Of a stretch of 64,000 nucleotides of DNA, positions 34,558 through 46,104 are shown piece after piece; positions within the stretch are counted from its first letter, which is position 1; each line of letters begins with the position of its first letter. The stretch is from positions 170,528,883 to 170,592,882 of the forward strand of contig NC_057807.1 of NCBI RefSeq assembly GCF_018294505.1, given 5' to 3'. The notes beneath the pieces are model-generated. The model was not told the DNA's origin. It did no database searches and was given only the letters and a program-made list of their open reading frames with translations. The translations under genes were made by a program, and so were the position numbers. The stretch comes from Triticum aestivum. Its lineage: Eukaryota > Streptophyta > Magnoliopsida > Poales > Poaceae.

Positions 34558-37500
34558 TGTAACACCTCATATCACTTTGCGGCCTCACGCACGGTATTCC
34601 CACGGGTGTCGCCTTACCTTGCCCGGGACCGTTTGCGCCTTTTGGCACACGTATATGACAGTGTCGCTAGCATCCATATGACAAGGAGCCCGGGCTGACA
34701 TGGCTAGTCGTGAACCCATTGTGGCACTAACTTACAGGGACAGGCATACATGACCCATCATCGAACGTGTCGGTCATCAGCGAGTGAATCTAGGCTGTAG
34801 CACTGGGCTAGCAGGACTCCGGTAAGCCGGGCTGTAGCGGGCTAACAGGACTCTGCTATTCATCTCGTGACATTTCCCCGTTGGGACAGACACAGGAACG
34901 AAGAAGGACACATGCCGGCCAGCCTAAGTGCTCCGGAGCAGTAGCAAGCTACCATGGCTCAGTGGAAGCACTAGGAGACATTTCCCGGTAAGAGAGGCTT
35001 CTAAGGATAAACAACTAGATAGTCAGATCCCACACATACCAAGCATTTCAATAACATACACACAATATGCTCGATATGTGCAAATACAACATGGCATCAC
35101 AACATGACTCTACAACTCAAGTATTTTATTCAATAGGCTCCGAGGAGCGAGATCTTACAAACATGGGTCTATTGACCCAGCATTCAGAGCATACAAGTAA
35201 AAGCACAAGCGGAAGCTTTAACATGTGTGGTTATAGACATCTATAAATGAAAAAGGCTGAGAAGCCTGACTATCTACTAGATCCTGCCGAGGGCACAAGA
35301 TCGTAGCTGAGGTAACAAGCTAAACGTCGAAGTCCACGCGGAACTACTAGCGAGACTGACGTCTCTCTGCAAAAACATAAAGTAGGCAAACGTGAGTACA
35401 AATGTACCCAGCAAGACTTACATCAGAACTAACTACATATGCATCGGTATCAATAAAGGGATGGTGGGGTTTAACTGCAGCAAGCCAACTTTGACTGGGT
35501 GGCTATCCTGAACTACGACTGCAAGTAACTCTTTTGAGGTGGCACAAACGAGTCCACATATTCACCATATCAATACACAACTATGGATCCGCTCCCGTCT
35601 CCCTACGAGAACGCTATCCATAGCACTCACGCTTATTTTGCGTATTTTAGGGTATCCACTTTCACTTGTCTATGAACTATTATAGGCAACCCAGAAGTGT
35701 TTTACCGCGGACACGGCTATTCGAATAGATGATGTTAACCCTGTAGGGGTGTACTTCTTCACACACGCTATCACCACTTACCGCCGTTTACACGACATGT
35801 ACTCGGCAACCTTCAAGCGGAAGCCCAGTGAGGGTGTCGGCCACGACCTGACTAACCACACAAGTCTCTAGTCCAGGTTTATCGCCTATTCAGGTTCCAT
35901 CCGCGAAGAGATCCGGCCAGAGTTTCGCTCATAGCCCCAAACGATGTGTGCAGGGTTCCCGAGACACCAAACGGGCGCCCGGTACACCGTGCCATGGTGT
36001 ATCTACCGCATCATAGCCCACCCCTGAGGTCAGCACTACGCACGCCCTCCAACACATATCCTACAAACACTAGAAACTAGTTGCAACTCCTGGACAGAGG
36101 GCAAGGGCAGTTAATAAGTCGAGAGGGTCCATTGGTTTCGGGCCCAATGCGTGGTAGTAGCTGTTTCATGGATCACAAACATAGAACTCAGTTCCTGAGG
36201 ACGGTTTCAGTGAGACAACCCACCATGTACTCCTACATGGCCTCTCACCGCTACCTTTACCAAATCATGTTCACACACTTTGCTCACACACACAGTAGGA
36301 CATGTTCACACACCTCTGATTCATCCTCGATGAATCAGACCTGATTCAACTCTAAGCAGTAGCAGGCATGACAAACAAGCATGAATGAGTAGGCACAAAA
36401 AGGCTCAAACAACTCCTACTCATGCTAGTGGGTTTCATCTATTTACTGTGGAATGACAGGTCGTGCAAAGGATAAAGGGGTTCAGCTACCGCAGCAAGTA
36501 ACAGATGAATCGTTGTTGTCCTAATGCAGTAAAAGAGAGCAGGAGCGAGAGAGTGGGATTGTATCGGAATGAACAAGGGGGTTTTGCTTGCCTGGCAGTA
36601 CTGAAGATAGCATTGAGTCTTCAACAGTGTCAAAGATCACAACGTCAGTACAACGTCTACCGAGGGGGAACAACACCGGCAAACAAAGAAGAAACACGAT
36701 CAATGCAATGCACAATCTGATGCATGCTATGACATGTCAATATGAATGTGTTTTGGGCTAATGCAAACTGGAACAGATTGAGATGAGTCCATTTGAACCA
36801 AAGATTCAAATGCAAACCCATTTAAAGTGGTTATATTAGTGCATTTACTTGTTTCATCTAAACAGCAAGGTTAAATTGTTCTAACATGCATGAAACTAGT
36901 ACAGATGGATAGATTGGAGTTTTCTGATCATTTTTCATATATAATTTGTTTGATTTGGAGCTACAGTTGATTTTCTATTATTTTTAGAAGTTTTGGATAT
37001 TTTCTGAAATAAATGAATCATTTTTGATTTATTTTAAATTCCAGAAAATATTACTGCGTCAGCATGACAACAGCATTACATAAGCAGGTCGGCTCTGGCT
37101 GACCAGGTCAAACCTTAACTGTGGGACCCACTAGTCAGTGACCTAGTGCCAGTTAGTTACACACACAGGTGGGCCTGGTCAACTGCCACGTCAGCGAGGT
37201 CAACGCCGACGCGTGGGACCACTGTGGTTAACTTAAACTAAACAGGAGTTAACCCGAGGTTAGTTAAGGGCGTGGGGCCCATATGTCAGTGAGAGACGGC
37301 TTAATTAGCAGGGTCATTAGCCCCTAATGATGGCGCCACGTCAGCACGTCGGAGAACAACGGGCGGCGAGCACAGAACACAGTGGGGCACGCCGGACTTG
37401 CGCTAGAAGCGTCGGTTTAGCGCGCTGAGGGCACCAGGGCATAGCCCTTGCTCCTGCGCATCCAGAGAGCCAAGTGGGAGGCGCTGTGGTCGAACGAGCT

Positions 37501-38613
37501 CGCCGGAGTCGAGCTCGTGGCGGCGGCCGGCGTTTGGGAGCGGTCGAGTATGGTGCTAGAGGGCATGGGAGGGGGAGCTACTGGTGGCTGCTGGTTCCTA
37601 GAGGCGCCGAGCATGCTGGTGTGCTCGGATATGGGCTGCAATGCCCATGGCCTCGTCTGCACCATCGCCGGTGGCGAGGAGCTCACGGCTTCGGTGGAAA
37701 TGGCGGCTGGAGGATGAATTAGGCGACGGGGTATGGGGGATACGGTGTAGAGGCTCACCGCGGTTCTTCTGGTGCTGCTGGAGAGGCAGGGGAGACACGG
37801 GGTCCAGTGGAACGTCGGCGGGGATCTCTGGCACCCGAGGACGGAGACGGCGGTGCTGGCGGCGTCCAGGGGCTTCCGACACCATGCGTCTTGGTGAGAA
37901 GGAAGAGGGGGACCATGCCGAGCTCGTAGGCCGATCGGGGGAGCGAGGTGGATACGGTGGACACGGCGGCGGCGAACAGTGGCGACGAGCGCGCTCGGGC
38001 GTTCGCAGGAGGGAGAAACAGAGGAGGGGAAGGAGCGAAGAAGAGTGAGGGAGAGAGGCAGGGAGGTGCATGGCACCACCAGAGAGGTGGGCTGGGCCGA
38101 GCTGGGCCGGTCCTGTTGGGCCACCAGGTAAGTGGACCAGGTGAGTACTGTTCTTTTTAATTTTTCTGTTCTCTTTCCCTTTTTATTTTATTTTGCCACT
38201 GTTTTCAAATTCAAAATAATTTCAAACAGTTCCAAAACATTCTGAAATATTTTATGTTACCTCTCTGGACTATTCCAAAAGTACATAAAACATTTCAAAG
38301 CATTTGAAAATATATTCATTATATATTATGAATAGATCCCCAAATTCAAATAGATTATTGATTTAAATTCAGAGACCAAATAATTCCTTAAAAATGTTCC
38401 AGAATTTTGGTTTGATATATAACTCTTGCCAAAATTCACAAAACTATTTTTAGGGCATTTTGGATTCACAGAATGCAATTTAAAGGGTGCTTGCCCTTCT
38501 TTTAATTAGATTTCTGAGGTTTCAACAATCCTCAATTCAAGTTTCAGAAATTTAGACATGCTGCAGGATGCTCTCAAATGCAACTAATACAAGCAAAGTC
38601 TAGGGTTGTGACA
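34558..38613 (-). mobile_element. Solo LTR, 4.1 kb, inside X1 gag
   Basis: It starts TGTAACACCTCATATC and ends CTAGGGTTGTGACA, with related short inverted ends. There is no primer-binding site, gag or pol inside and no second LTR. Its layout resembles the solo LTR at 21244-25468: AT-rich flanks, a GC-rich block near the right end, similar length. The minus orientation is inferred from that. The five flanking bases are TAGCA on the left and ACCGC on the right, so no target duplication is visible. This fits recombination between two elements, or flank decay. Confidence 0.6.
37417..38124 (-). other. GC-rich open frame inside solo LTR (235 codons)
   Basis: A minus-strand frame starts MAQQDRPSSAQPTSLVVPCT and is rich in Pro, Ser, Arg and Leu, without a recognisable domain. 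It starts about 490 bp from the LTR's right end, close to where the 372-codon frame starts in the other solo LTR. The plus strand is also open for about 135 codons here (37641-38048). High GC is the simplest explanation. The upstream GGCCCAG-rich DNA resembles plant core-promoter surroundings. Confidence 0.3.
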
Positions 38614-39800
38614 ACCGCCCAGTCGACAACTTCTACGAGGAATGGCTCGAGCGGATCGCTGACCTCGTCAGCACGGCTGGGGGCTCCGCTGCACCAGCCC
38701 GCTCAGTGCCTCAACAGCCGCCTGCCGTGGGCGACGTGGCTCATGGGGCTCCTCCACCACCTTCAGCCCAGGGCGTCATCATCGAGCCAAGGTGTGCGGC
38801 ACCACGGCGCGACCAGCCACGCCAGGCGCCTACACGGGAAGAGGTGAGCTGCCAGGTGGTGTAGTGGGCTCAAGGGGAAGCACGTGTGCTTTCTGCACCC
38901 CCACGTCAAGGCCACGTGCCGCCACACGAGGTGGCGACGCGCGTGCACCGGGACTAGGTTCCACCTCCTCGACGGGCCCCCGTGGCCACGGCAGGCTGTC
39001 GCGCGTTCACCTTATAGCTTTGCAACATCATCTGGCCGAGCAGGTTCAAACCTTACCTGCCCCCACGGCACGACGGCACCGCCAACCCCGCTGAGTTCCT
39101 ATAGCTCTACAAGCTGAGCACCAAGGCGGCCAGCGGAGATGAGAAGATCATGGCGAACTTGTTCCCTATGGCCCGCAAGGATGGCGCATGTTCTTGGCTC
39201 CTGAATCTTCCCGTGGGATAGGTCTCGTCCTGGGAGGAGATGTGCGACCGCTTCATCACCAACTTCCAGGGCACTCGCGACCGTCCACCGGCTGCGGGTG
39301 ACCTGCATCGCATCAAGCAGCAGCCAGGAGAGACCCTGCGTAAGTATATCCAGCGCTTCAGCAACGTTCTCCTCAAGATCCCCAAGGTGTCGGACGAGGC
39401 CATAATTTCAACGTTCACTGATGGTGTCCGTGATATCAAGATGAAGGAGGAGCTCGCCATCCATGAGGACCTCTACACAACCTTGGAGATGTTAAATATG
39501 GCGAACAAGAGTGCAAGGGCTGAGTAGGGGCGCCTTTCCCTCCTCGAGCTCCCCAATGCTGGCCCAGAAGACAAGAAGGCCAAGGCCAAGGACGTAAAGC
39601 GCAAAGGGCCGGCCGTGCTTATGGCCGAGCCAGAGATGAAGCGCGGCTACGGCCACCTTGAGTCGTCCAAAAGCAACCGACTATTCTGCGTCTTCCACAA
39701 CGTTCACAGCCACAACACCAACGATTGCCAGGAGCTTAGGGCCATCCGCGACGGGCGCCTCGGTCGATGCCCCGAGCCCAACGACCGTGGAGGTGGCTGA
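38614..39800 (+). pseudogene. gag of X1, core and zinc-binding motif
   Basis: After the solo LTR, gag continues as DNFYEEWLERIADLVSTAGG and a proline-rich linker, shifts frame, and reaches the core. FITNFQGTRDRPPAAGDLHR, GETLRKYIQRFSNVLLKIPK and SDEAIISTFTDGVRDIKMKE are the classic retrotransposon gag blocks (39240-39527). A TAG at 39525-39527 separates the nucleocapsid part, which has CVFHNVHSHNTNDC near 39687-39730, a C-X2-H-X4-H-X4-C type zinc ligand set with all four ligands intact. The frame ends at 39800. Gag would shape the particle and bind RNA. This copy is interrupted by stops and by the solo LTR. Confidence 0.8.
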
Positions 39801-40056
39801 GCTAAAGGACGCTGGGACGGACGCGACCATCGCCAGGATGGTGCAACCATCCTTGGGGGGACCGTTGGTAGGGCCAACCTCGCGAGGGTTCCTGGAGGGA
39901 GCAGCCTCGTGAGGAGCGCCCTTAGGGCAATGCCAGTCTTCCTGCACTGCCTCCACCATTGAGAAGGAACGAATATCATCACCAGGATGAGGGGGCTGAG
40001 GGCTTCCAGGAGCCTCGAGCCATTGCCTACATTATGGGCGGCTCACAGGCCCCGGC

Positions 40057-40755
40057 TTGTCACCGCATCTTCAAGCAGTTCACGCGCGAGGTGAATGCGG
40101 CGCACCCCAAGCCCGAAGCAACTCTCCCACTAAGGTGATCCAAATGCGCCATCACCTTCAGCTCCTCAGACCAACTAAAGTGTGCGGCCACTGGCGGCGT
40201 GCTCCCCATGCTCTGCTCACCCGTCATCAACAACGTAGTCGTCACCAAGACTCTCATCAATGGTGGACGAGGCTCAATGTTCCATTTGTTCAAATGTTCG
40301 ACAGGCTCCAAGTACCGTACTACCAGCTCCAGCCAACCAAGCTATTCTCAGAAGTGACCGATGGTTCCACACACTCCATAGGGCAGGTCCGCCTCCCTGT
40401 CACCTTTGGCGAACGGAGAAACTACCACACCGAGCTCATCGACTTCGACATCGCTAACATTTGCCTGTCGTACAACGCCATCCTAGGGTACCCAGCACTG
40501 GCCAAGTTCATGGCAGTGACTCACCACGGCTACAACGTCCACAAGATGCTAGGAAGTGGCGGCGTCATCACGTTCGCATGCCAGAAAAAGGATGCGGTGT
40601 GCTCCCAAGAGCGCGCCTACCAGGATGAAGTAGCCGAGAACTCTGAGGATGAAGCAGCCGAGAACTCCTCCTTCCTGAGGTCGCCCCCAAGACGAAGAAG
40701 CTGCAGCTGGGTCAGGGATCTCGCGAGGAAGCATGGCCCGAGGACGCCGCGCTGA
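40057..40755 (+). pseudogene. Protease region of X1
   Basis: The active-site region in another frame reads LINGGRGSM near 40252-40278. Asn stands where the catalytic Asp of the D-G-G motif belongs, so activity would be lost. A shift follows, and the main frame then gives VPFVQMFDRLQVPYYQLQPT, GQVRLPVTFGERRNYHTELI and CLSYNAILGYPALAKFMAVT, the later blocks of gypsy proteases. It ends in a duplicated AENSEDEAAENS linker. The block order matches the Tat-type protease at 6535-7370 and F1's at 48980-49562. Confidence 0.75.
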
Positions 40756-40880
40756 GCCTCGCGTCCCTTGATGGGGCGCCTTCACCTGTTTCATAGGAAG
40801 GCGCGCCCGGCGCCCCTCTCAGGCTGGGCTCGGGGTTTCTCCTCGAGAGGGCCTCAGACCTAGCCAGAGTCACGTGGGAG

Positions 40881-41290
40881 GTGCTCGGGCACCGCCTAGA
40901 AGCGTGCTTCAGAGCACGCTTCCCGGGAGATGATGTCAGGCGCAATGCGTCAGGCATTCAGGAGTTCATCAACAAGGCAATCAAGGAGATTCAAGAGGCA
41001 AGGGTTCTGCAAGGCGATCACCGCCTACTGCGAGGCGCGGCTCACTACCCTGACGAGGGTAAGGAGTTTCGCATCTGCATCGATATCCCAGGGCTCAACA
41101 GGGCCGCATCTCGGCACCTCTTCTGGTCGTCTCGTGTTGGCCGATACGAGGGTCCACCCCATAGCTACATACGCATGCCGTTCGGCCTACCAGGCGCAAC
41201 TGTGGTGTTACAACACTCCACAAGGGACACCCTGGCGGCTCACAAGGCCAGGCACTAGGTGACCCAGGCGGAGATGGAGGTAAATCTTCG
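40881..41290 (+). pseudogene. Truncated reverse transcriptase remnant of X1
   Basis: A 125-codon frame keeps only scattered RT blocks: FINKAIKEIQEARVLQ, YPDEGKEFRICIDIPGLNRA and YIRMPFGLPGA. The polymerase motif with the catalytic YxDD does not appear. From about 41200 the sequence no longer resembles pol. RNase H and integrase are not found anywhere in the remaining 5 kb of X1. X1 could therefore move only with proteins supplied by another copy. Loss by internal deletion is the simplest reading. Confidence 0.65.
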
Positions 41291-41599
41291 AGAGCCTCCA
41301 GAGCCCTCTGGGCCTCCCGAGGCTCGGGGCCAGGGCGGTTCATGAGGAACGGATCCAGCAGCACACATCTTCTGCTACCCCGACATCTCTTCAGCGATGG
41401 TACCAGGTGACATCTCTGTAGTTCGTTCTGTTTGGGGGAACCCCACGGGCTGCAGCCTCCCCAAGCCGTATGGGCTCGTCCCTGCGGCATGTATCCCTTT
41501 GGCATCTGCTAGAGCTAGTTTGCCTTCCTTTACAAGTTACCTTGAGATTATCAACTACCTGACCTACACTTCTTCGCCTAGAACATCTCGCGCCCTTGC

Positions 41600-43025
41600 G
41601 AGCCCTTCCGCGACTGCCTCATGATGAACGACTGGCATGGCGTTTGTGCTCGGGTCCGTCCCTGCACTATCGCTAAATCCAAGAGGATGAGCTCTGGCTC
41701 GCGGGCCAGTCCCTGTGTACGTCATCTCCCATGGCCCTTGGTGCTTTGTTCTCGCATGAGCTAATTGCGGGCGGAGGAGTGGGGGCGCATGACCTGGTGC
41801 CCCTGTGGCCATGGGAACCGCACACCGGTTGTTTTTCTTCAGGATCTTTGCATGAGAAGACTGGGCACAACGTTTGTGCTTGGGTATGTCCCTACACCGC
41901 TGATAAACCCAACGGCTGAGCTTTGTCTGGAGGGCCGGCCCCATTCAAGTCACCTCCTGGGGTCGTTTGTGTTTGGCCTTCTGATGCAATAGCCTCAGGA
42001 GACTCATTCGGCGCAGGTTACCAAACCATCTTGCAGGACTAACACAAGTGTTCCCAATCAAGCTCAGGCGCAACCCGCCTTAAGGTAGGGCCTCGTGAGT
42101 CCCGTGGAGGCTCACGGGTGCCCATACACACCTCCTCTAGCCCTGCCGTGCAAGCCACGGGTCAGGGCAGGGCTGTCACGCCCTGGGGGATCTACTTAGA
42201 GGGAGCCCCCTTCCACGCACCAGCTAAAGCACCATGCTCCACGCTGGCCGTCAACACTGGCGAGGAGCGGCTATGCCCGTGCAAGAGCGGAAGCGCTATG
42301 CTCCGCGCTGGTGATAAACAACTTGGGGTGGCCTCACGGCTGCATTAACCTCAGGGAGCTTCCAGGCTCAGTGACCAGCCTCACCGCACTGCTCTCCCTC
42401 AGGAGGGTAGCACGAGGGGGCTGGGTACGGGGGCTATGCTTAGGTCACGCCTGATGTACCCCACCTCACCAGGTCCCACGGGCCTGGTCTTCGCACACCC
42501 CTCCCGAGTGAGAGCCCGACGAGGAAAGGTATGATGTTCGGTTCGTCGTCAAGGGGGACTCGTGAGCATCACGTCTCAGGAGCCTAACTGGCCACATAGC
42601 CCCTCACCCCTTGGTCTCATCCTGGTGGTCCAGACGACCCAATGGCGGCTGACGCATGCGCGGGGCCGGGCCCTACCGGCGTAGAACGCCAAGGCCTCAC
42701 TCCCCCCTTTTCAAGCCGTTCGTTTGTCAGGAGCCTAACTATCCATGTAGACCCTCACCCCTTGGTCTTCCTGGTGATCCGGACGACCCAATGGCGGCTG
42801 AGGTATGCGCGGGGCTGGGCCCAGCCGATGCAAAACGCCAAGGCTTGCCTTCACACTTTTTCCGAAGCTTTTCAAACATCAAGTGGGATCCTGAGCATTG
42901 CGTCTCTGGAGGCTAACAGGCCACGTAGCCCCTCACCCCTTGGGCTCGTCCTGGCGATCCGTACGACCCAACGGCGGCTGAGGTATGCGTGGGGCCGGGC
43001 TCTGCCGATGCAGAACAATAAAGCA
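41600..43025 (+). repeat. Tandem and dispersed repeats between pol remnant and antisense gene
   Basis: Two sets are visible. CGTTTGTGCT(C/T)GGGT followed by TCCCT recurs at 41641 and 41871, inside similar segments of about 120 bp. Then three units start GGAG(C/G)CTAAC near 42579, 42730 and 42907, each continuing with CCCTCACCCCTTGG, GACGACCCAA(T/C)GGCGGCTG and ATGCG(C/T)GGGGC. Spacing is about 151 and 177 bp. No gene is seen. Sense-strand transcripts would carry these as structured RNA or spacer. Confidence 0.7.
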
Positions 43026-43161
43026 AACAGAAAAAGTCGGGGAACCACAATCTAATTATTACAGAACATATTGTTCCAAGCAATAAGTTTTAAACGCCTC
43101 CATGAGGCATGCTACATTATACAGGACGAACAGGAAGGAGCAGCGTCACCAAGCCACCTCT

Positions 43162-45812
43162 TCAGCCCTGGGTACCGCTATCACCCACCAGCGGAGCTTC
43201 GTCGCCAGCTGCGTCGCCCATCCCCTCGGCCCCAGCCGGATGACCGATGACAAGGAACTTGCTCAGCAGGGCATCCACAGAGCCCTTCACAGCGGCAACA
43301 GAAGCACTGTGGGAGTCAGGGTCCACGGGCTCGAGGAAGGTGGCAAAGTCGAAGCTGGCGTCTCGGAGATAGAGATGGCTGAATACGCACGTAAGGGCGA
43401 GGAAGAAAGAAAGCGAACCTCACCTTCCACCCAAAGAGCCAAAGCCGTCGATGGCGTCCTCGAGCACTGCCACTACCTCAGGGAGCAGGGCGGCAGGGCT
43501 CTCCCTTGGGGCCACTACTGCCGCTTTCTTCGAGGGATCGTCCCCAAAGAGTGACCACTGAGCCTTGTGGAACCTCGCCTCGAGGGAGGAGAGGGTGCTG
43601 CGCTCCATGATGGCCACTTCTTTGGCCTCGGGAAGGGACAACTGGGCTGCCTCCGCCTCCTCCTTCAGCTTTGTCAGGCAGCAATGCTCTGCAGCCTGTT
43701 CCAGGGTTGTCTTCTTCAGCTCAGCATCTTGATTGGCAAAGGCAGCCTCCTAGGCCTTCAAGTTTTCCTCTCGCTCCTGGAGTTGGTAGGCCTGGGCATC
43801 CTATTGTTCCTGAAGAGCATTCAGCTTAGCCTCCACCATGTGGCACCGATCCTCGGCTTTCGTGGCCTCCTTTCGCGCCAGGTCATGCTTGACAGCATCC
43901 ACCCCGGACACCTTCTAGGCCTCCTCCACAGAGCTCCAGGCCGCTTGGACAGACGCGTCGGCCTGGAGCCATCCAGAGATTAGCCCCAGGCGCCCCATGC
44001 TTTGCGCCGGTCTGGGCCCTGAAGTAAACCTTGGAGAAGGTTCAACGCCACTCGTACCTCCTCAACGGCTCTGGAGGCGGCAGGGGCGTTGTTGCCCAGC
44101 TGCACGCCGGGCAGAAGAGAAAACGTTCTCGGCGCCAAGGCTGGAGAAACCACAACAGCAGGAAGGACTAGGGGCTGGGGAGGCCGGGCGACCTCAACAG
44201 CCGCAACCAGGATGGGCATCGACGGGGTCAGAGCCGCTGAGGATGCCGGCACATCATGAGGGTGGCTTCGGCGCCCTGAGAAGACGACATCGCCGATGGA
44301 GCTGCAGGGGCCGCAACGCTCTCCTTCGCCAGGGCTGCAGCGGCCACGTCGACGCACTCGACCAGGGCAACCTCAGCATCCTCCTTCTTCTTCTTCGCCG
44401 ACTGCTACCTAACAAGGGATGGAGATGCTAAGAATGGCATTAGGAATCAACAGCAAGATCAAGGGAAAGCACTCACTGGTCAGAGAAGATGTAGTTCCTC
44501 TTCAGGCCCAACAGCGGTGGATTCGCCGGGGCTGGCGGAGCTGCACTTTTGGGAGAAGGGGAGCATGCGGTCGGCGCCACTCTGGATGCTGCTGGCAAAG
44601 GCGGAGTACTACCCAGGGATCAATGCAGTGCTGCCCTTCTCCACGGCCGATCGCTTTGGCTGCTTCGAGGAGGCCGCCTCGGATCTCATGGTGACCCTGG
44701 AGGGGCAAGCCAGCTCCATCACCGGAGGCGCATCATCGTCATCATCATCAGGGAAGTTGCGGAGGAGCTCCCTCTGCCTCGGGGCAGAGGATTCCCCCTC
44801 GCCCTCCCCCTCGGTGGCCTCGGAGGAATGGTCACCAGAGGACAGGTTCACCAAGGAGGCGGGCGGCGGGGGAGGTCCCGTTAGCACGGGCCCGAACTCG
44901 TCGAAGACTGGCATGGCCGCAACAACCTCCACCCCATCGACTCGGCTGTACAGCGGGAGCAATTCCTCCGGAGGACCGCTCGGATCCTTCCTTGTCAAGT
45001 AAAGCGACACCTTGCTTAGCTCCTCCTCGGGAAGGGCGTCCTGGCGCAGGCGGATCTTGTCTTCGGCGCCCCCAAGCTTCCACAAGGGGCAAGAGTGATC
45101 CTGGAGCGGCGCTAGGCATTGCATCTGGAACGCCTTAAGAATCATGGCCCCTGTCAGCTTCTCGTTCTTCAGGTCCTCCTCCATCTTCCTCATCAATGGC
45201 TTCAGGGAAGGGTCGGTGATCTTCTCAGAAAGCCAACCCTTCTCAGAGGAGGGGAGCTCAGTCGACAGCTCCATGAGGTCCCGTGAGCACTTGGCGTCCA
45301 TTAGGACCCACCTCTTCAGGGCATCCTCCACCTTCTTCCCGACGCAGGAGATCGCGTTGCCGCCCGGAGCCGTAAAGAAGCCAACGCACCCAGCGGGTCA
45401 GTCGCCGGCCATGCGGAGGAAGAAGTGGCAGAGCATGGCGAGGGAGGGCATCACCCCCACGAATGCCTCATAGTACAAGGCGAAGATGTAAAGGAGGTGG
45501 ATGGAATTAGGGTGAATGTGGAGCGCATGAAGGCCGTAATGATGGAGAACAACATAGAAGAAGAAGGAGAATGGGGGCACCAGCACCGAATAGATGCTGT
45601 GGAGGAAGAAAGGGTAGAAGGTACTGTTCGCGGGTTTCAGTGAGGCGGTGGCAACCCGGAGTGCAGTCTCCTCCCACTCACTATCCTCGCTCGCCGTCAG
45701 GAGAAGCGCGGTCTGGAGCTTCTCCTCGGTGACGGAGGGCGCAGTCAGAACCGGATCGTACTAGGCGAGGCCGGCAGCCAGAGCTAGAGTCTTGTTCTTC
45801 TCACCATCCATT
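43162..45812 (-). pseudogene. Antisense gene of X1, multi-exon
   Basis: This gene runs opposite to X1, between the repeats and the 3' LTR. ATG 45812 (minus strand) starts MDGEKNKTLALAAGLA. The N-terminal domain includes LHHYGLHALHIHPNSIHLL and YEAFVGVMPSLAMLCHFFLR, similar in type to the F-family N-terminal domain. Next come KRWVLMDAKCSRDLMELSTE, an acidic linker (SGDHSSEATEGEGEGESS and six Asp), then a coiled coil (AEDRCHMVEAKLNALQEQ, ELKKTTLEQAAEHCC, KEVAIMERSTLSSLEARF). A likely GT donor lies near 43425. The last exon, from SFDFATFLEPVDPDSHSASV to GDEAPLVGDSGTQG, ends at stop 43162-43164. A handful of in-frame stops make it a pseudogene here. Function unknown. Confidence 0.6.
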
Positions 45813-46104
45813 GGGCGGAAGACTGGAGGAGAGAATCGGTAGATCTGGTGAGTTCTTTCGGTGTTGGGAGAAGGGGGTCTAGAGAAAGACGAAGGGAAGG
45901 CAATGGAAGCACTACAGCAGGCGGCACCCCTTTTGTCAGACGGAAACAGTTGCAAAGGCAGTGTGGGGAAGTGGAGACGCCCACGTCCCATCAATCTCCA
46001 TGCGTCATCAAGGCCGCAGGCGGTTAGGGCCCGCGGTGCTCCGCACTTGCCCCTTGGCTTTTCCTAGAAGCCATGTCCGAGCGCGCCTTGGGCTCGGGGA
46101 CTAC
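45813..46104 (-). other. Spacer with polypurine tract between X1 antisense gene and 3' LTR
   Basis: This 292 bp spacer is GC-rich and shows no TATA-like box for the antisense gene. GGGCTCGGGGACTAC at 46090-46104 adjoins the LTR and is the polypurine tract of X1. Confidence 0.55.

Noticed and set aside
42642..43055. A 137-codon frame across the X1 tandem repeats
   Set aside because: Openness follows from repetition of GC-rich units. The three units are read in different frames and show no conserved protein.
45144..45643. Plus-strand frames opposite the X1 antisense gene
   Set aside because: They are complementary shadows of conserved minus-strand exons.
43162..45812. A captured host gene in X1
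   Set aside because: The N-terminal domain type, acidic linker and coiled coil match the plan of antisense genes in gypsy elements, and the location between pol and 3' LTR is the standard one. An element-borne gene is the simpler reading.
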